64,000 nt of DNA from Closterium sp. Naga37s-1 (Eukaryota > Streptophyta > Zygnematophyceae > Desmidiales > Closteriaceae). The stretch spans positions 1,364,501 to 1,428,500 of the forward strand of contig CANJKZ010000777.1 in the NCBI GenBank assembly GCA_947471745.1. Reading direction: 5' to 3'. This document shows, piece after piece, positions 1-11,606 of the stretch; within the stretch, counting starts at the first letter, position 1, and the number at the start of each line of letters is the position of its first letter. The position numbers and the translations under genes were made by a program. The notes below the pieces were generated by a model. The model saw only the letters and a list, made by a program, of their open reading frames with translations, had not been told where the DNA came from and did no database searches.

Positions 1-100
1 TATCGCTTTTTTTTCCTCTTCTCTCGCTTATCCTCCTCCGGCCTCGCCCCCTTCCCTTCTCGCCGCCTTCTCTCCCGTCGCTCCCTCCCCGCTCGTGCAG

Positions 101-446
101 ACCGGGAAGTACTCGCATCCCATGATGGCCGATACCTCATCAGAGGAGGACTGCCAGTTCGTGCAGCACAGCGCCTCTATAGGGGTCGAATCGTTTTCTC
201 TCCCTTCCCGTCCCACCACCTCACTCCCCACCACTACCCCTACCCGTGCAGACCGTCAAGTACTCGCATCCCATGACGGCTGATGCGTCATCGGAGGAGG
301 ACTGCCAGTTCGTGCAGCACTGGTGCGTTCGCCTTGCGAGGTAGCAGACAAGTGTGAGGGTGACGGGAGGGGAGGTGGGGTGAGGGGGAGAGTAGGGGAG
401 AGGAGTGATGCGTCATCGGAGGAGGACTGCAACTTCGTGCAGCACT
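101..446 (+). repeat. Three copies of the first visible PFK exon
   Basis: The exon used in the PFK model (252-322, acceptor CGTGCAG, donor GTGCGT) is flanked by an upstream copy from 101, which has the acceptor but no good donor, and a downstream copy near 403-445, which keeps only the 3' part and a GTGTGT donor. The 5' copy keeps the acceptor side and the 3' copy keeps the donor side. The same polarity recurs at other exons of this window. Confidence 0.75.
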
Positions 447-3400
447 GGTGTGTTCGCCTTGCGAAGCCGCAGACAGGATTTTTGAGGGAGGGAGGGAAGG
501 GGTATGGGGGTATTGGGGTATGAGGGTATGGAAGCATGGGAGTATGGGGGTATGGGGTATGGAGGGAGGTAACGAGGCTGTGAACCTTTTCACACTGCAG
601 TGGTGACGTGTGAACCAAGCCTCACTTTTCCCCTTCCTTGCCTTCTTCCCTCCCCTCCTCCTCCCTTCCCAGGCTAGTGCGAGCGGGGGCGAGGCCGCGC
701 ATCTACTTCAAGCCGCAGGACGTGCGCGCTGCTGTGGTGACGTGTGGGGGGCTCTGCCCTGGGCTCAATGACGTCATCCGCCAGGTGAGGGGACGAGATG
801 ATAGCATCACTGCAGTGTGAACCGCTCACCACCGAGTCGACAGGTCATCAAGTCGACAGGTCACCGAGTCGACAGGTCATCAAGTCGACAGGTCACCGAG
901 TCGACAACAGGTCACCGTCGACAGGTCACCAAGCGACAGGTCACCCAGTTGACAATGCTGCAGCCCTTATTACTTGTTACTCCACACCCTCCCCATCCAC
1001 TTCCCCTTCCCTGCTTCCCCTCTCTTCTCCCACCCCACCTTACCCCACCCACCACACCCCACCCCACCCCGCCCCACACCTTGTGCTGCCACAGGTGGTG
1101 ATGAGACTCAACACGCACGGCGTGAGCGACACATGAGGCATCAAGTGTGGCTTCTGTTCTGACATGACACGAATTCTTTGTCCCCCCGCCCCGGCCCCAC
1201 ACCACCCTACTCAACCACATCCTTTCCCCGCCCCACCCCATGCGCCTCTACCCACAGGTGGTGATGACGCTCAACACGTACGGAGTGAGTGACATCCGAG
1301 GCATCAAGTATGGCTTCCGGGGCTTCTTCGATTCCTCCCTGCACATACCGGTCAGTACCACACTCACACCAGTCAGTGCCTCACGCACACCAGTCAGTGC
1401 CTCACTCACACCAGTCAGTGCCTCACACACACCAGTCAGCCCAAGTCCCGCCAGACCCTGCTCATTCTCATGCATGTCATTGCTCTCACGCATGCCTGTA
1501 AGTCCATGCTCTCACACTCACTCACTCTCACTCCCCAACTGCCATCACAGCATCATCCCTCCCTCCCATCTGCCACTACCCCCCTTAAAACCCACCAGCT
1601 GAACCGCGCTGTGGTGGACAACATTCACCTCATGGGCTCATGCGCGGGTCTTTGCCCCCGCTCATGCATTCCCCCCCTCCCTATCCTACTGCCCTCCCAT
1701 GTGCCCCTCCCCTCATGCGCGGATGGGAGGCCACGGATACGAACCATCTACTGCCATGCCTCCCATCTACCATCTACTGTGCAACCCATGGCTTCCTTCC
1801 CTCTCTCCCATCCCGCTTCCCATCCCCCACCAGCTGAACCGCGCTGTGGTGGACAACATTCACCTCATGGGCGGGTCGTTCCTGGGAGTTTCGCGAGGGG
1901 GCTCCAACAGCCTTGATATCGTCGACTCCATTCAGGTGTTGAAGCCCCTCGCGAATGGCAGGGATGGGGAAGGGATGAGGGATGGCAGGGATGGGGAAGG
2001 GATGAGGGATGGCAGGGATGGGGAAGGGATGAGGGATGGCAGGGATGGGAAAGGGATGGGGGAGGGATGAGGGATGGCAGGGATGGGAAAGGGATGGGGG
2101 AGGGATGAGGGATGGCAGGGATGGGAAAGGGATGAGTGATGGCAGGGATGGGAAAGGGATGAGGGATGGCAGGGATGGGAAAGGGATGAGGGATGGCAGG
2201 GATGGGAAAGGGATGGGGGAGGGATGAGGGATGGCAGGGATGGGAGAGGGATGGCAGGGATGGGGGAGGGATGGGGGAGGCTCCGGGGGAGGAAGGAAGA
2301 TATGGGATTGAGTTATGTGAAAAGGCATGTTCAGCCGGTAATCGTCCTTTCCCTCTCCCACCCCCTTTTTCCTCTCTTCCCACTTTGCGCCCCCCCTTCT
2401 CCCTCCTGCTCTTTCCATACCACAATAAACCATCGCTGCAGAAGGAGGGGATCAACATGCTGTTTTGAGACGCCTCAAAACTACTCTTTGTACACGTCGC
2501 CTCCCCTTCTCCCTCCTACCCTTTCCATACCATAATAAACCATCGCTGCAGAAGGAGGGTATCAACATGCTGTTTGTGATTGGTGGAAACGGCACCCATG
2601 CTGGCCCTGTGGCCATTCCCCTCTCCCCACTTTCCCCATCCCCACACATCCTGCTCTTTCCATCGCTGCAGAAGGAGGGGATCAACATGCTGTTTGTGAT
2701 TGGTGGAAACGGCACCCACGCCGGAGCTCTGGCCATCCACAAGGAGGTGAGCGTGGGGTAACGAGGAAAGAGAGATTGGAGAGACAAGCGGAAATGGAGA
2801 GAGAGGAGAGAGGAAAGAGGAGAGAGAGGAGAGAGAGGAGAGAGAGGAGAGAGGAGAGAGAGGAGAGAGAGGAGAGAGAGGAGAGAGAGGAGAGAGAGGA
2901 GAGAGAGGAGAGAGAGGAGAGAGAGGAGAGAGGAGAGAGAGGAGAGAGAGAGCAGCCTGTGCGGATGTGTGGATCATACCACCCACCCCACCAATCCCAC
3001 CCATCCCACCCCTCTACCTCCCCCTCTCCCCAACACCCTACACCATTGTGAGCAGTGTTACAAGCGCGGTATGAAGGTAGCAGTGGTGGGAGTGCCCAAG
3101 ACCATCGACAACGACATTCTGCTGCTGGACCAGACGTTTGGCTTCGACACTGCTGTGGAGGAGGCCCAGAGGGCGCTGCATGCTGCCTATGTGGAGGTGA
3201 GAGGGAGAAGGAATGCGGAGGGGTGGAAAAAGGGGGGACGTGGGAGGGTAGGGGGAAGAAGGGCTGCTGGAGCAGACGCTTGGGTTTAGCACAGAGGGCG
3301 CTGCATGCCGCCTATGTGGAGGTGAGCGAAGGAATGGGTAGGGGCATTGGCGTGGGCATGGGCATGGGCATGGGCATGGTCATGGTCATGGGCATGGGGT

Positions 3401-5733
3401 CGCTGGCACGACATGCTACCTGTTACCACTCCTCCCCATTTGTTCATCCAAAGCGTACCGTACAGAATTATGGGCATTGTGAAGCTGGTGGGTCATAGGC
3501 AGAGTGACGCCAAGCCAAGCCAGATTCATGTCACATCCCCTCTCTGCCCTCCCTTTTCGCCCCTGGTGTGACTGCTGCAGGCATCCAGCGTGTACAGGGG
3601 CATCGGCATCGTGAAGATGATGTGATGTGGGCACAATGATGCCAAGTCGAATCTACATCGCATTTCCTCTCCTCCTGCCCGCCCTCGCCCCCCTGCCCAC
3701 CCTGTCCTCTCTCCCCCCATGTGACAGGCGTCCAGTGCGTACAGGGGCATCGGCATTGTGAAGCTGATGGGGCGGCAGAGTGGCTTCATTGCCATGCACT
3801 CGTCGCTTGCCAGCGGACAGGTGGACATGGCGCTCATTCCTGAGGTGCGTGGCGGGCCCTCGCTGCGAATATGAATGGCATGCGGTAGGTGTGGTAGCAG
3901 CAAGGGAAGGCAATGAAGTGGCTTCATTGCCATGCACTCGTCGCTGGCCAGCGGACAGGTGGACATGGCACTCATCCCTGAGGTATGCAGTGGGGGGAGT
4001 TAGGGAAGGGAGGGAAGGGAAGGAAGGGAGGGAGGGCAGTGTGTTAGCTCCATGCCTTGCCATGCACACATCCCTTGCCCAGTCTGCTGCTGTTCAGCAA
4101 CCCACAGTTCTTCCCGTCCAGACAAGAGACATCTCACACCTGTAATCCACCGCTGATCTCTCCTCTCCCACTGCCCGTCACACCTTTCACCACATTCCTT
4201 GCTGTCTCAGCTCTTTCGAGGCGTCTCACCACTGAGCATGCTCGTGCCCCTTATGCGTTCATTCGCCTCACTCAAATGCTCCTGTCTCTTCATACAAGCT
4301 CCACACAAGCCTCTCCATACAAGCTCCATTCTGCCAGGATAAGCCCTCCTCCAGCGTACTGCAGCAGCATCGGGTTCTAAGTCCATTCTTCAGGTCACCA
4401 AGTTCCCTCTGCCTGCACACCACTCCTCCATCCCCTCTCGCCACTCCTTCCTGCCTCTGGCCTGGCTCTGCCTCCTCGCTCTAATCCCCCACATGCCATT
4501 CCGCCTGGAGGAGCCCAATAGGTTGCAATTGCTGCAGTACCAACTCTCTCCCCCTGTCTCCTCTTTCACCCCTCCCCAGGTGCCATTCTGTCTGGAGGGG
4601 CCCAACGGGGTGCTGCAGCATCTGGAGTATCTCCTGGACCGCCAGGGCCACGCCATCATCTGCGTGGCAGAGGGCGCAGGGCAGGTGAGGGGTTTCATGG
4701 GGACGTTGGACGTGAATTGTGACAGTTGAGGTGAATCTGACAGTTGAGGTGAATCTGACAGTTGAGGTGATTTTTTATGGCTAGGCAACCCAGAAGTCGT
4801 CGTGACCGCCAGCGCCACGCCATCATCTGCGTCGCAGAGGGCGCAGGCCAGGTGAGGGGTTTCATGGGGACGTTGGATGTGAATTGTGACAGTTGAGGAA
4901 AAAAAAAAACGGTTACGGCAACTCAGAAGTCGTCGTTCATGGACCGCCAGGGCCAGGCCATCATCTGAGGAGAGTGTAGGGCAGGTGGGATGGAAGGAAA
5001 AAAAAGAACCTTTTTTTTTTTGTTCTCCCCTTGTTTGACAATGATGCAAATTCCAGCGAAGGTAAAAGAACCCAGCTGTGGAATGTGCGTGCATTCCATC
5101 TTTTTGAATGTCTGTGAATGCAGGACCTGGTGCAAGGGGAGGGCGGCACGGATGCGTCAGGAAATCCAATCCTGTCGGACATTGGGGTCTTTCTCTTGAA
5201 GCAGGTGGGGATGGGGAGGCTGCTTGGGATAGCCTCTTTCTCATTCTGAATCTCATTTCCGTTCCCCTTACCAGTTTCATTACCTTTCTGTTCCTCATTC
5301 ATTCTCATTCTCATTCTCGTTCTCACTAAATCTCCCATTGACCTAACAAGGGACGTTCTTGCCTTCCCGCCACCGCTTCCTGTCACCCTCTTCCCCCCTC
5401 GTGACTTGATTCTGGATGATCCAGGTGCGGCGTCATTTCAAGTCCATCGGACGGCCAGCAGACGTGAAGTACATCGATCCGACGTACATGATCCGCGCGT
5501 GCCGCGCGAACGCGTCGGACAGCGTCATGTGCGCCGTGCTGGGGCAGAACGCCGTTCACGGCGCGTTCGCCGGCTACAGCGGCATCACCGTGGGGTTGGT
5601 CAACTCGCACTACGCGTATATCCCGATCCCCGAAGTTATCAGGCACGCGCGGCCCGTGGATCCTAACGGTCGCATGTGGCACCGGTGTCTCACGGCCACT
5701 GGTCAGCCGGATTTTATTCGGGTGCAACAATAA
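252..5733 (+). CDS. PFK5: ATP-dependent 6-phosphofructokinase, plastidial PFK5-like (5' partial)
   Basis: Phosphorylates fructose 6-phosphate to fructose 1,6-bisphosphate, the committed step of glycolysis; PFK5-type enzymes act in the plastid. Exons deduced: 252-322, 673-784, 1258-1350, 1834-1935, 2672-2746, 3056-3196, 3728-3844, 4580-4684, 5124-5204, 5425-5733 (stop TAA). All junctions are GT-AG and in frame, giving about 400 residues. Motifs in order: [16 protein letters not shown] (ATP glycine loop), [27 protein letters not shown] (catalytic Asp loop), [53 protein letters not shown]. From memory, the N in GGNGT and the closing GQPDFI fit the plastidial PFK5 group rather than cytosolic PFKs (GGDGT). 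The first exons with the transit peptide lie left of the window. Introns hold decayed copies of nearly every exon, listed separately. Confidence 0.93.
833..946 (+). repeat. Short tandem repeat with GTCGAC sites in a PFK intron
   Basis: About seven degenerate copies of a 14-16-bp unit containing GTCGACAGGTCA lie about 50 bases after the exon donor at 785. Each unit carries the palindrome GTCGAC followed by a CAG|GT-like string. Confidence 0.8.
1095..1165 (+). pseudogene. Decayed copy of PFK exon 1258-1350
   Basis: After an ACAG acceptor the sequence repeats the start of the next exon (VVM.LNT.GVSD), then meets an in-frame TGA and diverges. The intact exon follows at 1258. A splice using this copy would truncate the protein. 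Confidence 0.8.
1351..1440 (+). repeat. Tandem repeat starting at a splice donor
   Basis: The donor GTCAGT of exon 1258-1350 is the first of about five 20-22-bp units of the type CACACCAGTCAGTGCCTCA. The repeat therefore copies the donor-like string GTCAGT along the intron. Confidence 0.75.
1599..1645 (+). pseudogene. Truncated upstream copy of PFK exon 1834-1935
   Basis: A CACCAG acceptor is followed by the first 13 codons of the next exon ([13 protein letters not shown]), after which homology stops. The full exon begins at 1834 with the same acceptor context. Confidence 0.85.
1955..2280 (+). repeat. 26-27-bp minisatellite in a PFK intron
   Basis: Roughly a dozen copies of a purine-rich unit (GGGATGAGGGATGGCAGG plus ATGGGAAA) fill the intron after the donor at 1936. 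Long open frames here on both strands are by-products of the repeat. Confidence 0.95.
2442..2640 (+). pseudogene. Two truncated upstream copies of PFK exon 2672-2746
   Basis: The unit ATCGCTGCAG plus the exon start (KEGINMLF) appears at 2442, 2552 and 2672, spaced 110 and 120 bp. The first copy stops after ATGCTGT and runs into an 18-bp imperfect palindrome (2463-2480). The second continues through GGNGTHAG before diverging. Only the third has a donor (GTGAGC) at the right place. Confidence 0.85.
2775..2955 (+). repeat. GA-rich simple repeat (GAGAGAGGA)n
   Basis: A 180-base purine tract of GAGAGAGGA-type units inside a PFK intron. Confidence 0.95.
3280..3402 (+). repeat. Exon-tail copy and GGGCAT hexamer array in a PFK intron
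   Basis: A copy of the last 11 codons of exon 3056-3196 ([11 protein letters not shown]) with its own GTGAGC donor ends at 3322. It is followed by a (GGCATG)n run at about 3355-3396. Confidence 0.8.
3446..4045 (+). repeat. Partial copies around PFK exon 3728-3844
   Basis: Two truncated acceptor-side copies (near 3446-3500 and 3580-3630, reading YRGIGIVK) precede the intact exon. One donor-side copy (3919-3981, reading [21 protein letters not shown], followed by GTATGC) follows it. A GGAAGGGAGG-type repeat closes the stretch. Confidence 0.75.
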
Positions 5734-8036
5734 GGCTGTTGTACAGCTTCCAGGTTGAATAGTTCAAGAGGTTATAAAGACAGCTGATTCAGTGTCGTAT
5801 TGTAACACCTCATGCGGGAACTGATTCGTGACTTCCTTTGAGTGGGTTATCCGCTAAATAAATTTCGGAACTTTCTGGCCTAGCTTGATCCCTTATACTT
5901 TTTATTCAATACATGCCTAGGTAGCCTGTTAATATCATTCTGCTCCATGGTTCAGGTAGTGAATATCACACAACAACAGAAATAAAATAGCTCCTATTTT
6001 TTATTTTGACCTGAGATGGCTGATCTCACCAGATACATATTAATGGACTTGGGAAAATGCCATGAAGTCTTATAAAAAGCAGTGAGTAGCCTATAATGAT
6101 TCATCGTTTTCTATCTTTCTGGGCTGCAAGTTACCATATTCCATCACTTTCTTTTTGTCGCCTACTCTCAGGATAATCATCCTGCCTCGACTGAGATAAA
6201 GGTAGTTAACAATATACTTTGGTGACCTTTCGAGCCACTTAACGTAATTCCCTTACAGCCTCTGAACTGTCCTCCAACTTTGCTCCACACTCCACCCTCG
6301 TGTCAGGTTTTTCTTGATATTTGCAAAAATCAAGCGTCATTCCTTCAAACATGCGTTCAGTTCCCTATTCGAACTTGGGATTTAGAGTTTGCACTTCTCC
6401 ATTACAAAGAGAGCACCCCGAGGTTACTTGAAGTGAGCCCTGCCACCTCCCCCAGAGTGCCCAAAACCCCTCTCCCAAACCCTCGCCTAAAACCATGTGA
6501 CCCTGTTGTTTCCAACAAAAGTTGCTTTCCTATCACCTCTCAAAGTCGATGTCATTTTCAGGCTTGAGTGCTGCTGTTTAAGGTAGTTTGGAATATACAA
6601 AGTTGTTTCTGGAGGGGCCGGGTATGTTCGAGCTTGAATCCAACCTCTCAACACAAACCCAGGACGCGATGCCGCCCGTTGTTGGCGATTGACCTGAACA
6701 TATGTTGTGGCTAGTATGGTTCGGTACGGTTCTAATTGTCATCGAGGTTCGGCGATTGAAACTGTGGTGGGCAGCAGCTTATGCGATTCGGCCGTTTCCG
6801 TGAAAATCAAGGGATTGCTGGGCTTGTCAGGTATCTCCTGACGTCCGAACGTGACAGGTAGCCTTCCGAACCTATCCCCGCCGACATTGCCATACCTGAC
6901 ATCCATCTGACAGCGGTCCACCATAACAATCGCGGATGTGTGTAACGAGTACCAGACCTCGATTCTTTTTTTGTCCGTTGGGTCAAACGCGAACCTCCAT
7001 TCCCTCGGGACCTCTGCGCAGTCGGGCCACCTGGAGGAAACCGAACCAGTCTACCTTACCTAGGCTGCCAGCCAAACCGCTCCCGAGGCCACATTCCGAG
7101 CTTTCCGTCCCCTCCGACATCCCCGCCAAGTTTGACCCAGAACCTGCTGGGCTGCTCTGGCACAAGAACCGTGCAAGGAGATCGCGTTCCACCCTTCCCC
7201 GCCCCTAAAATGCCTTGCCAAATGTTCTGTGTGGTCTACGGTACTGTAATCGGTTGCCATCTCGCGTCCGCTTTCTGCTATGCTCCCTGGTCTGTTTCCT
7301 AGCCAGCCAACACATACCTGCTTTGCACATAACGCATCTCCGAGTTTTTGACCCCATGAATCTACGTCTGGCCTTTTCTCGTCACCTCCGGTATTTGTAC
7401 GGAGGCGGCTCCTCGTGCTAGTTCTTTCACCCCTGCGTATTTGGCGGCGGAACGCGTTGGTTTTACTGCATGAACTCTTTCGAGTTTGAGAATACTTATA
7501 CATAGGAGATGCGTTCCCTTGCGAAGACATATACCTCTTGTTTTTGTGATTGTCCTGAGTAAGGCTATTGGTGTCTCAGAGCATTGCTTGTGCAGCAGTA
7601 TTCTATATTTGCCTTATCATCTTGTTTCCAGCTTTTCGACCAGTTAATTCGACGAACGACGGCAGATTATTCGCGATCTTGACTCGTTAGGCTCGATCGA
7701 TCATTTCCGGGACTAGGTCAACCCTAGGACCTTCGACGTTGAACAGGCCGACTCAAGCTTTTTGGTTGCGACGTTCGCTGAGCGCAGATACTTTCTACTT
7801 CCATCTTCTTCTGGCACACAACGAGTAAGGTAACCGCGCTTCTGCGCCAGCCTTTAATGATTGTCCTGCAGCAAGTGCCTTGAGTGGATAATGAGTCGTC
7901 TCAACGCTTCCTTACCATGGGATATCTCAGTTTCTTCGTTTCCCGCTGTCGTGGTTCCCTCAAGCGTTGCGATTAGGTGCTTCCGCTAACCCGCCTTCTT
8001 ATCCAATTCTCGTCTCCCCTTCCATCCCCGTTGCAG
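5734..8036. other. Intergenic region between the PFK and sulfotransferase genes
   Basis: The PFK stop is followed by A/T-rich sequence with a GCTAAATAAATTTC element at about 5852-5865 that could serve polyadenylation. No open frame here resembles a known protein. A possible 5'-UTR intron of the next gene ends at TTGCAG just before 8037. The promoter presumably lies here, but I see no element I can defend. Confidence 0.5.
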
Positions 8037-10661
8037 ATGCTCTCGTTAGCCGACATTATGATGGTCGTTCCTCCTTCTCCAACCCCAGCTAAAATCCCTC
8101 GACGGAGTTCCTACTTCTGGAAAGTCAGCACAGTGGTTCTGCTGGCCATATGTGGCCTATCGCTGTGCATTAAATCCATATCACACACCGCATCCTCGTT
8201 CGACCTATTCGCGTCGCTATCCATAGAAGCTGTTCCCATCGATTCCCCGTACACTCCCTCGTCTTCTCCCCACTCCTCCTCTTCCTCCTCTTCGACTTCT
8301 TCGCCGTCCCGCTCACTCGCTGCTGAGGAAAGCGAGGAGGAGAAGGAAGCTGCGCGGAAGGCGCAAAGAGAAGCAGATTCGAGGGAGTTAGAGAAATGTC
8401 CCGCGATTCCGGACGTAGAATATGGCGACGTGGAGCGGTTCGGTCAACATTATCCCAACCCTCTTAATTACAGCCGAGGAGAATGCCTATGCAAACCCGT
8501 GCACAACTTCGTGATCCTTTCCATGCAGCGGTCCGGCAGCGGGTGGTTCGAGACGTTCTTAAACTCCCACCAGAATATTAGTAGCCACGGCGAGATATTT
8601 ATAGTCAGGCCGCGTCGCGAAAACGCGTCGGCGGTCGCGGAGACGCTTGACCGCGTGTACAACCTGGATTGGTCGAACAGCGCCGCGAAGAACTCGTGCA
8701 CGAGCGCCGTCGGATTCAAATGGATGCTCAACCAGGTGAGGGGGGACCGTTGGATTGAGATACATGTTTATCTTGGTGGGGAGGAGAGAGCGGATGTGGG
8801 AGGGATGAAGGCAAAAAGTTGACGAAAGGAGGGAAAGGGAAATAAGGACGAGAACGGAGAGGAGGCTAAGGTTAGCGAGGGAGGAAAACGAGAGACGGAA
8901 GGAAGATTGGAGAAGGAGGGAGGACGGGGCGGTTAGGGCGCGGGAGATGGGATGGGTGGGGAGAGGGATCGTAGAGAGTAAGGGAGGGAGTGAGGGAGTG
9001 ACGGCTAAGTGACGGTAATTCAGGAGGGGAAGACATGCGTCTGAAGAGATCAGAGTGGGAGGGAGGGACGAGGGAGGTGGGTGGAAGGTTGACGAATCAG
9101 CACAGGGGTTTGCCGTCCTACCCGTCCTTGGCTTGTCCATAATTCTTCTCCCAGTAACTCCTTGTCCCGCATTTCCGTCTTCTCCTCCGATATCCCTCCT
9201 CTCTACTTCCTCCTCCCACCTCCTGCTGCCTCGTGGGTCTCCCGGCACTCATTTCTCTCGCCTGTTCCCTCCTCTCCTACTCCCTCTCCCGCGGGCCTAC
9301 TTCCGCTGGCTCTGGCTCCGCAGGGCGCGATGGAGTTCAGCAGTGACGTGGCAGAGTACTTCAAGAAGCACCACGTGTCCGTGATCCTGCTGATCAGGAA
9401 GAACGTGCTGCGGCGGCTGATTTCCATTCTGGCGAACGCGTACGATCGCAAGACGCAGCTAGTGGGAGTGCACAAGTCGCACACGCATAGCAAAGAAGAG
9501 GTGCGTCGTGCGCTCAATCAGATCTCCTTTTCTCCCTTCCATTTGCTCCACACCACACCACACACCCCACCTCCCTTCACCCTGCCCTAACCCCTTCCGC
9601 ACACTGCCCTTCCGTTCCCCTCCTCCCTCTCATGAAGCACCCTTAGCCCAGCTACTAATCACTCGCTCTCTCTCTGTGTCTCTCTGACATTTTCCCTCCC
9701 CTCGCTGTCCTAAACAACCCCGCTATTTTGCACCAACATTCATTGTTTAGTTGACGTAAAAGAATGTATTTGCCACCAGCATTCACTGCCATTCCTCCGC
9801 ATGCCACCTTCGTTAGTGTAACCAACGTTCCTGCGTTTTTTCACCCCTGGGTGCGTTCGTCCAACGGTGCAGGCGGAGAAGCTGGCGACGTTTCGGCCGA
9901 ACGTGAACGCGAAGCACCTGGAGGGCAACCTGCAGCGCGTGCAGGAGATGGTGGACGACGCGCTGAGAGCGTTCAATGGCACCAGACGGATGCTCGTGTA
10001 CTACGAGGACGTGGTCAAGAACAAAACGGTGAGTGCTGCCAACCTTGCCAGTTATTTGCTAATGCTGCTCGAATATGCTCTGTCAGTCAATCATAACTGT
10101 TGTGGAATAACCTTGTTTGGTAGATCTTGGTCCCTTTCCCCGTCACCCCTCTACCTCCTCTGTCACTCCACAACCCCAACTTCCCTCCCTCCCTCCCCGC
10201 CTTCCCTGTTCCCTCCTCCCTCCGAGCTCCATCTTCCCACCCTCCATTCACACATATCCTTCAACCCTCTTCCCCGCCAGTCATCCAGCCCTCTCTCAAT
10301 CACTGACTACCTCTCACCTTCCCCAGGTTCACCCCTCCCTCCCCCCCCAACTGCCTCCCATTTAGATCCTGGAGACTGCGTCTTTGGAGTGCCGGCACGG
10401 TGCTGATTAGAAAGCCTTTCTCTTTCTTACACTCACCCTCTCGCCTTCCCTCCCCCTCCCTCCTCCCCCCCCCCTCTCCCACTTCAGATCCTGGAGAATG
10501 TGCAGCGCTTCTTGGGGGTGCCGGCGCAGGAGCTGACGAGCAAGCAGGTGAAGATCCACACGCGGCCACTGAGGGAGTCGATCGAGAACTACGATGCCGT
10601 GGCTGCGAAGCTCAAAGGCACCGAGTTTGAGAAATTCCTGGAGGATGAGAGCTATGGTTGA
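8037..10661 (+). CDS. Membrane-anchored sulfotransferase-like protein (P-loop, plant NodH/AT2G15730-like)
   Basis: Exons 8037-8735, 9324-9500, 9873-10028 and 10488-10661 join in frame to 401 residues. I chose the ATG at 8037; upstream in-frame starts are not ATG. A single membrane segment lies around residues 30-47, followed by a Ser-rich and then acidic stem, the layout of a type II Golgi enzyme. The sulfotransferase fold follows. The sulfate-donor (PAPS) loop is SMQRSGSGWFETFLNSH near residue 160, and a 3'-phosphate-binding-like stretch RKNVLRRLIS lies in exon 2. Exon 3 has YYEDVVKNK, and the end reads LTSKQVKIH with LKGTEFEKFL. This pattern matches a conserved land-plant family annotated only as P-loop or sulfotransferase-like; the acceptor substrate is unknown. 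A truncated copy of the last exon start lies at about 10366-10402. Confidence 0.87.
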
Positions 10662-11606
10662 CGTGGTGCGCGGTGGTGAGGTGACAGTCAGTTCTGGGTG
10701 TGGAATGCGATGGATTGGAGGCCTACTGCCATGGCCACCTAGCCATGGAAAAATCCGTGCACATGTGCAGTATGCATTGCACATAGAATTAATCAAGAGT
10801 GGCTATCTGTTCCCTCCTAAGAGGAGGGGATGACTAGGTAGAAGGGAACAGAAGATCATGTTTTGTATAGATTACAGCCAGCGTTGCTGCTAGAACGTTT
10901 GAAATAATCGCAACCTACAATGGAGTTGCCATGCAAAATGTATTTCGATTTTCAGTCCCCCTTTAAATCAATCCTAAAATTGCACCGTTATTTCCCGCTA
11001 TTCCAGTGTTGGGCAAGTTTAAATGAAGCGCTGTTGCAAGTTTTGCTTCAACTTCCAAGGAATGACGGTCAACACATGTTCAAAACTAGCCAAGCATCGT
11101 ATATCGCGTATGATCGCCGTCAAACACCTATCACCAAAAACCATCTCGGCAACTCCACAGACGCCATGGCTGCTGCTCCGCAGCTGCTGTTGTAAGGTGC
11201 CTGCCTCCGCGTAGCTGCAGGGAGGGGATTCTGCACCGCCGATCTCTACCATTGATCCCGCGATCGCACTTCTTTCGCTGGATTCTCATCATTGATCCTT
11301 GGTGGTAGCACGAGCCGTCCTTGTTGCTATCTTCGCTCTCTTGCGCCTCGCGTCTCAGACGATCATCTCCCCTCCCTCCACTCCGTCGCACGATCAGCGC
11401 CAGAAACGCATCCCATTTCAGCTTGCGTCTTCATGTATTTTCTGCCTCATCCCATGACAGCATCCCACCCTCGACTCCCACGCCTGTTATCTTGCGACCT
11501 GTAATTCCGTGATTCGCTGATCCGTAAACAGGACTTGTAGGATTCATCCTGCTTCGTCTTCGACCCTTCGTCACGTTTCAGCACCGCCTGTGGCAACGCT
11601 GACGCC
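10662..11606. other. Intergenic region before the RMD1-like gene
   Basis: Noncoding sequence without recognisable repeats or RNA genes. It should hold the 3' end of the sulfotransferase transcript and the promoter and leader of the next gene. I see no convincing TATA box. Confidence 0.5.

Noticed and set aside
1774..2458. Pro/His-rich frames on the minus strand in the PFK intron
   Set aside because: Translation of a minisatellite; no start context or homology.
5734..8036. A gene in the PFK-sulfotransferase gap
   Set aside because: Short frames on both strands have no recognised motif, no consistent splice structure and no exon copies of the kind found in the real genes.
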